Shown: positions 7,154 to 10,939 of the stretch, in pieces | Position numbering within the stretch: the stretch's first letter is position 1 | Layout: the number at the start of each line of letters is the position of its first letter | Source of the DNA: Opitutales bacterium | GTDB lineage: Bacteria > Verrucomicrobiota > Verrucomicrobiia > Opitutales > UBA2987 | DNA: 10,939 bases | NCBI GenBank assembly: GCA_021772555.1 | Contig: JAJFLT010000099.1 | Coordinates: forward strand, 1 to 10,939 | Direction: 5' to 3' | Position numbers and translations under genes: made by a program | The notes under the pieces: model-generated | Told to the model about the DNA's origin: nothing | Seen by the model: the letters and a program-made list of their open reading frames with translations, nothing else | Database searches by the model: none

Positions 7154-8035
7154 CTACCGATGCGCACCGCGGGATTTCAGGTATTGGACGAGTTTTCCCG
7201 GAAGGTCGGTCTGAATCACATCCGGACGGTTGGCAACTACAGGGCCAAAGCCGGCTTCGGGGCCTTCAACTCGTGTCGTATCATCCGCCGCGCCCAACGC
7301 ATTCGTCCACCCGGCGATACGGCTGGTATCTAATAACGTCGCGATTTCGGCGGAATTGTAGGTTTCCAGAATGTGCAGCATTTTGAGATCACCGGGCTTC
7401 AACAGGCCCACTATCCCGCTTTCCTCGAATGCAATCGGCATAACAAGCGCATCCGGCGCTATTTCGCGAACCCGATTGAGGATCGCCGGATCAGAATGGA
7501 AAAACATGACTTGATCGATCATGTTGGCTGTTAAAATGACTTCCAGGATGGGCTCAATGTCGGTCGCCTTGAGGTCGTTATCGACCATGATCTGACCCCT
7601 TGCCACGTCTAGCGCCTCTTTTAGGGTGGGTATGCGCTCATCGGTCAGCGCACCCGAGGCATCTTTCAAACGAAGTAATTTCAATTCCGCCAGCGTTAAA
7701 TCCCTAACGGCACCCGTTCCATTGGTAGTTCGATCCACTGTGCCGTCATGCATCAGGATGGGCACGCGGTCTTTAGACAGGCGCACATCAAGCTCCACGA
7801 TATCGACTCGGACTGCAATCGCTGACTTTATCGAGGAAAGTGAATTTTCAGGCCGCAGCACATGATGGCCTCTGTGAGCCGCCACCAGAATGCCGCTCGT
7901 ATGCTCGATAAGCAGATCGTTCTTGATTGCGGAGATGCGCGCACTTGAACCCGGTTCCGCGAGGGTGACTCCCACCATGACCGTAGAAGCTGCCAGTAAA
8001 AGGGGAACCCGACAGCTAAGGTTTTGCAGGAGCAT
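7154..8035 (-). CDS. Exported glycerophosphodiester phosphodiesterase family protein
   Basis: A 293-residue TIM-barrel GDPD-family enzyme that hydrolyses glycerophosphodiesters to glycerol 3-phosphate and an alcohol, probably in the periplasm. The hydrophobic N-terminus (about 10-26, ending TLAEPG) looks like a signal peptide. Family catalytic and metal residues are visible: HRG (54-56), PENS (62-65), ELDVRLSKD (81-89, Glu81 and Asp83 as metal ligands) and MHDGTVDRTTNGTG (95-108), with His54 and His96 the expected acid/base pair. The usual Glu-x-Lys strand is here NDLK (153-156), with Asp for Glu. AGWTNAL (241-247) and DVIQTDLP (272-279) complete the barrel. The ATG at 8035 is preceded by AGGAA about ten bases upstream. 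It follows rpsA on the same strand, separated by a terminator and a dispersed repeat copy, so it is probably transcribed separately. Other phosphodiesters, such as those of phosphoinositides or teichoic acid, are possible substrates. Confidence 0.9.
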   Translation of the reverse strand: MLLQNLSCRVPLLLAASTVMVGVTLAEPGSSARISAIKNDLLIEHTSGILVAAHRGHHVLRPENSLSSIKSAIAVRVDIVELDVRLSKDRVPILMHDGTVDRTTNGTGAVRDLTLAELKLLRLKDASGALTDERIPTLKEALDVARGQIMVDNDLKATDIEPILEVILTANMIDQVMFFHSDPAILNRVREIAPDALVMPIAFEESGIVGLLKPGDLKMLHILETYNSAEIATLLDTSRIAGWTNALGAADDTTRVEGPEAGFGPVVANRPDVIQTDLPGKLVQYLKSRGAHR

Positions 8036-8052
8036 TATTTTTCGATTCCTGG

Positions 8053-8121
8053 TTATTAGAACCTATCTAAAAATCGCAGATGAATGATGTATGTAGCGCC
8101 ACCGTGGCTGATGCCAGGGTG
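8053..8121. repeat. Second copy of the dispersed repeat seen at 72-140
   Basis: Direct comparison with 72-140 (offset 7981) shows 8 differences in 69 bases, about 88% identity, beginning with the same TTATTAGAACCTATCT. A 9 bp hairpin (CACCGTGGC/GCCAGGGTG, one mismatch, at 8100-8108 and 8113-8121) replaces the perfect one of the other copy, so the stem is largely kept although its sequence changed. Only the left end of the element is present. It lies between the rpsA terminator and the phosphodiesterase start, where it may influence the 3' end of one transcript or the start of the next. Confidence 0.85.
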
Positions 8122-8135
8122 CTTATTAGTCGAGC

Positions 8136-8154
8136 AAAAAGCCTGCTTGGCTTT
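8136..8154 (-). terminator. Intrinsic terminator of rpsA
   Basis: On the minus strand AAAGCC, loop AAGCA and GGCTTT form a 6 bp stem followed by further T residues. The stem overlaps the last two bases of the rpsA stop codon. It is short and only half GC, so of moderate strength; the repeat hairpin at 8100-8121 lies just beyond and may help. Confidence 0.5.
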
Positions 8155-9811
8155 ACTTGGTGGCTTCGTCGAGGATATCGCCCAAGCTGGTCAATTCATC
8201 ACGTTCCACCTGTTCGAAGGCCGCCGTTTCGACCGCCAATTGCTCGGGATCGTAATGGGCCGCCTTGATGCTCAGGCCGATGCGTCTTTCATCACGGTCG
8301 ATCTTGATGACACGGGCGGTGACATCCTGGCCAACCTCCAGCACGTCCTTGATTTTTTCGACCCGATCCTCGCTGATCTGGCTGATGTGGACCAGGCCGT
8401 CGATACCATGCTCAAGCTCGATAAAGGCGCCGTAACTGGTCAACTTGCCAACCTTGCCGGCGACCACGTTGCCAATTTTATAATGGCTGTCTATCTCGCT
8501 CCAGGGATCTGTCAGGAGTTGTTTCATGCCCAGAGAAATTCTCTGTTTGTCCGATACCACTTCGAGAACGATGGTGTCGATTTCATCCCCCTTGTTCAAT
8601 ACTTCGCTGGGGTGATTGATTTTTCGCGTCCAGGACATATCGGACACATGGATCATGCCATCGATGCCAGCCTCGAGTTCGACAAAAGCGCCGTAACTGG
8701 TCAGATTGCGGACTTTTCCGCGCACGCGGGCACCGGCCGGATAGTTGTGTTTGACCATATCCCAGGGATTGGGATCCAGCTGGCGAACGCTGAGAGAAAT
8801 TTTCTGCTCGTCCTTCTGGATACCCAGCACGACGGCATCGATCTCTTCCCCCACATTCAGCATGTCGCCGGGTTTGTTGACCCGTTTGGTCCAGGAAAGT
8901 TCGGTAACGTGAACCAGTCCTTCCACCCCTTCCTCGAGTTCGATAAAGGCGCCGTAGGGAACCAGGTTGACCACTTTGCCCCGTACTTGTGCGGCGACCG
9001 GATAGCGCTTGTCGATGCCTTCCCATGGGTTCGGAGTGGTTTGCTTGAGACCGAGGGAGACCCGCTCCCGGTCCCGGTCCACTTCAATAATCATAATGCT
9101 GATTTCCTCACCCACTTTGACCATTTCGCTAGGATGTGCAATACGCCCCCAGCTCATGTCGGTGATGTGAAGCAGGCCGTCCAAACCATCCAAGTCGATG
9201 AATGCTCCGTAATCGGTGATGTTTTTCACCACCCCGCGGCGGACATCGCCCGGCTTGACCTCGTCCAGCAATTTCCGGCGCTTGTTTATGCGCTGCTCCT
9301 CGATCAATTCACGGCGCGATACGACGATGTTCCGCCGGTCCTGATTGATTTTGAGGACTTTAAAATCATAAGTCTGACCCACATACTGGTCGAGATTTTT
9401 GGGGGGCTGGATGTCGATCTGGGAGGCGGGCAGAAATGAATCCACCCCGATATTGACGATGAGACCGCCCTTGACTTTGGCTTTTACGCGACCGGAAACA
9501 ATGCTTCCCTCCTCGCATTTGCTCAGGATTTTCTCCCAGTTTTTCTTCTGTTCGGCCTTGTCGTAGGAAAGTATCGGGTTCCCCTCGCGGTCTTCCAGCT
9601 TCTCCAGGTAAATTTCGATTTCCGAGCCGATTTGCAATTCTCCGACATCAATAAATTCGGAAGCGGTTACCGCTCCCTCAGCTTTGGCGCCGATATCTAT
9701 GATGACTTCGTTATCGCGTATTTCAGTGATGGTGCCCATCACGACAGCACCTTCGATCAATTTGTCGAAGCTGCTCTCGGCGAGCAGTTCTTCCATAATA
9801 GAGGAACTCAT
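8153..9811 (-). CDS. rpsA: 30S ribosomal protein S1
   Basis: A 552-residue S1 with six S1 (OB-fold RNA-binding) domains at roughly 20-85, 102-167, 188-255, 273-342, 360-429 and 447-515, the classic full-length arrangement (E. coli S1 has 557 residues). Domains 3-6 show the repeated GxVxxLxxYGAFxELExGxxGLxHxSxxSW pattern. In Proteobacteria domains 1-2 anchor the protein on the 30S subunit and 3-6 hold mRNA, allowing translation of structured or poorly ribosome-bound messages. The frame is open to a TTG at 9880, but MSSSIMEELL at 9811 matches family N-termini, so that start was chosen. No Shine-Dalgarno stands before it, as is common for rpsA. The usual neighbour cmk is absent. The long opposite-strand open frame (8084-9439) is a shadow of the repeats. 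Confidence 0.97.
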   Translation of the reverse strand: MSSSIMEELLAESSFDKLIEGAVVMGTITEIRDNEVIIDIGAKAEGAVTASEFIDVGELQIGSEIEIYLEKLEDREGNPILSYDKAEQKKNWEKILSKCEEGSIVSGRVKAKVKGGLIVNIGVDSFLPASQIDIQPPKNLDQYVGQTYDFKVLKINQDRRNIVVSRRELIEEQRINKRRKLLDEVKPGDVRRGVVKNITDYGAFIDLDGLDGLLHITDMSWGRIAHPSEMVKVGEEISIMIIEVDRDRERVSLGLKQTTPNPWEGIDKRYPVAAQVRGKVVNLVPYGAFIELEEGVEGLVHVTELSWTKRVNKPGDMLNVGEEIDAVVLGIQKDEQKISLSVRQLDPNPWDMVKHNYPAGARVRGKVRNLTSYGAFVELEAGIDGMIHVSDMSWTRKINHPSEVLNKGDEIDTIVLEVVSDKQRISLGMKQLLTDPWSEIDSHYKIGNVVAGKVGKLTSYGAFIELEHGIDGLVHISQISEDRVEKIKDVLEVGQDVTARVIKIDRDERRIGLSIKAAHYDPEQLAVETAAFEQVERDELTSLGDILDEATK

Positions 9812-10167
9812 AAGTTGGTTAAGTGTTTCAGTAAAAAATCCGAAAAACAGCGAAAACTCACGCCGCCCCCGGATATTCAAGGTTGATGGTTAATATTTAG
9901 GTGAAGTTGATAACCAGACAGGAAAAATGCCGTTCGCATAGTCTCCCATGTCCAGTGAGAACAGAACAAACCCCTCCAGTAAAAGGGGGAAGCGACTGAA
10001 AATGAACCGCCCGCCATCCGCGCGCAAGTTAAAAAATGCGTCTTTTTCAGCAATAAATTCAGGGGAAAGACGAAATTCCGGCGAAAGGAGGCAATAAGCG
10101 CGTGGGCTCAGCTTCGCTATCGCTACTAATTTACCGGATGGCGGATAGCAGCCAGTGGTTTACTCTG

Positions 10168-10218
10168 CCACGGATACGGATGGAGTCAGAAAAACCTGGG
10201 TCCGTGGGATCATTTTTT
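10168..10218 (+). terminator. Terminator-like dyad in the intergenic region
   Basis: CCACGGA (10168-10174) pairs with TCCGTGG (10201-10207) across a 26-base loop, followed by TTTTTT at 10213-10218. The loop is long for an intrinsic terminator and there is no clear upstream gene to terminate, so this may be only a dyad in an intergenic repeat. Confidence 0.2.
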
Positions 10219-10227
10219 AAAATGTTT

Positions 10228-10256
10228 TTGACACTTTGCGCAATAGATTTTATATG
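10228..10256 (+). promoter_or_regulatory. Sigma-70 type promoter for the secreted His/Asp-rich protein
   Basis: A perfect -35 TTGACA (10228-10233), a 17 bp spacer and TATATG (10251-10256, 4/6) as -10 predict a start near 10263, leaving a leader of about 95 bases before the ATG at 10358. This is the best promoter match in the window. Confidence 0.6.
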
Positions 10257-10357
10257 CACTACTATTGTTAAAACCCAATCTGTCGCCTTCATATAAAAAG
10301 GAGGCAGAATATTCAATATATAAAATAAAAATATAATCCGGGGAAAAATTATTCACT

Positions 10358-10939
10358 ATGAACGCTAAAAATCTGCTATTATACATATTGTCACTAACCC
10401 TGTTTTTCGCGACTCCACAACTCAATGCCACCTTTGGCAATTGGGGCGGCTGGGGTAGCTATGGCGGCGGCCACGACAATGATCATGACGACAACAATGA
10501 TCATGACAACAATGATCATGACGACGATGATGATGACGACAACGGAAACAACGGAGGCGGCGATCATAATAACGGAAATAAACTGATAATCTTTGGGGCC
10601 GAGCCGGATGTTTCCGATGGCTCCATGGTAATCTCCGGACTGAATTTCAGCAAAAGAAACAATTTTCGTGGCAAAGTCAGACTTTATGTCCCCACCGTCG
10701 GTGTGGTTAATCTGACAGTTAACTCATTCAGCAAAACCCCTGCCGAGGACCCTGATACCCAGAAGCTGGATGTCTCCCTGCCCGGCGGCATAGAAAACCT
10801 GCCCGGCACCTATCTCCTCATCGTTGATAAGCAAAGGCAGGGTAACAATGGTAAATTTACCAACGACAACCGCGCTAAGCGGGACACTTTTAACGTAACC
10901 ATCGGCAATACCGGGCCGATGGTTACGTTAAAAGTGTCC
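10358..10939 (+). CDS. Secreted His/Asp/Asn-rich protein with IPT/TIG-like domain (partial, 3' end missing)
   Basis: An open frame of 194 codons running off the right edge. Residues 1-24 form a signal peptide (MNAK, hydrophobic core, then QLNA before the predicted cut). A Gly/Trp-rich linker leads into an acidic tract at 39-72 built from repeats such as DHDDNND, with His at 39, 43, 49, 54 and 70 and seven Asp in a row at 55-61; this suggests metal binding, which is inference. Residues ~76-182 resemble an IPT/TIG-type beta-sandwich (IIFGAEP..., LPGTYLLIVD, DTFNVTIG), and GNTGP (183-187) looks like the first Gly-x-Pro triplets of the collagen-like region that often follows in such proteins. From about residue 187 the DNA is the mirror image of 10882-10906, so the last ~8 residues may not be genuine. 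The start has a weak GGGGA 13 bases upstream. No named family is recognised. Confidence 0.75.
   Translation, partial: MNAKNLLLYILSLTLFFATPQLNATFGNWGGWGSYGGGHDNDHDDNNDHDNNDHDDDDDDDNGNNGGGDHNNGNKLIIFGAEPDVSDGSMVISGLNFSKRNNFRGKVRLYVPTVGVVNLTVNSFSKTPAEDPDTQKLDVSLPGGIENLPGTYLLIVDKQRQGNNGKFTNDNRAKRDTFNVTIGNTGPMVTLKVS
10882..10939. repeat. Perfect inverted repeat ending at the right edge
   Basis: Bases 10882-10906 are the exact reverse complement of 10915-10939 (25 bp arms, 8-base loop AATACCGG). The repeat lies inside the last coding frame and stops at the final base of the window. A fold-back at the very edge, as also seen at the left end, suggests a contig-end artefact; a genuine hairpin cannot be excluded from sequence alone. 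Confidence 0.95.

Larger units (their letters stand above)
9812..10357. other. 546 bp divergent intergenic region
   Basis: This gap separates rpsA (-) from the secreted-protein gene (+). Visible structure: a CCCCT/AGGGG hairpin at 9971-9975/9984-9988 in the likely rpsA leader; a 10 bp inverted pair CCGCCATCCG/CGGATGGCGG near 10010 and 10135; a terminator-like dyad and a strong promoter (listed separately); and the 10-mer AAAGGAGGCA twice (10084-10093 and 10297-10306). The second copy is a perfect Shine-Dalgarno with no start codon in range. I found no rpsA promoter of good quality on the minus strand, no recognisable riboswitch and no tRNA. Confidence 0.6.

Noticed and set aside
8084..9439. 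451-codon open frame on the plus strand opposite rpsA
   Set aside because: It is fully antisense to the unambiguous S1 protein; its apparent internal repeats merely mirror the S1 domain repeats, and the product resembles no known family.
10102..10296. 64-codon GTG-started plus-strand frame preceded by AAAGGAGG
   Set aside because: The ribosome-binding site is good, but the frame overlaps the TTGACA promoter and terminator-like dyad of the next gene, and the protein shows no recognisable domain. It remains a weak possibility.
10439..10560. CRISPR-like or tandem-repeat array (repeating GATCATGACGAC-type units)
   Set aside because: The repetition is codon-level (Asp/His/Asn) within a reading frame with a signal peptide; the units are short, irregular and lack spacers.
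1..10939. Linear replicon with hairpin telomeres
   Set aside because: The two terminal palindromes are unrelated in sequence and very different in size, the right one lies inside a coding frame, and no telomere resolvase is present; artefact is simpler.

Overview
This 10.9 kb window looks like a complete small contig from a Gram-negative bacterium, probably a sulfate-reducer-type Desulfobacterota (former Deltaproteobacteria). That assignment is inferred from the style of the proteins (a six-domain S1, a compact RpoD/RpoS-like sigma factor, an SLC13 permease with RCK_C domains, an IPT/TIG-like secreted protein running into a Gly-x-Pro tract). No rRNA or taxonomic marker was checked. No tRNA, rRNA, CRISPR array or recognisable transposase gene is visible.

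Layout. 1-365 is a large perfect inverted repeat (95 bp arms) around a MITE-like core. 471-2288 (+) is an SLC13-family anion permease. 2310-3248 (-), convergent with it, is a secreted TPR/metzincin-like putative metalloprotease. 3451-4965 (+) is trpE, standing alone without trpG. 5091-6125 (+) is a sigma-70 family factor. 6223-6798 (+) is a chloramphenicol-phosphotransferase-like P-loop protein, followed by a second, diverged copy of the last ~147 bp of the sigma gene (6936-7082). 7154-8035 (-) is an exported glycerophosphodiester phosphodiesterase. 8153-9811 (-) is rpsA (ribosomal protein S1), with a small intrinsic terminator at its stop codon. 9812-10357 is a long divergent intergenic region with a good sigma-70 promoter for the last gene. 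10358-10939 (+) is the 5' part of a secreted His/Asp/Asn-rich protein with an IPT/TIG-like domain, running off the right edge.

How the genes relate. There is no obvious operon or multi-gene system: the genes are mostly single units on alternating strands, a mix of housekeeping functions (rpsA, trpE, sigma factor) and accessory or cell-envelope functions (permease, exported phosphodiesterase, secreted protease-like and metal-binding-like proteins). The most informative structures lie between genes: (i) a mobile-repeat family with copies at 72-140 and 8053-8121; (ii) insertion of a ~947 bp module behind the sigma gene with duplication of that gene's 3' end, whose left junction carries a sequence resembling the rpsA 3' end; and (iii) fold-back inverted repeats at both extreme ends of the window, which I suspect are assembly or amplification artefacts rather than telomere-like hairpins.
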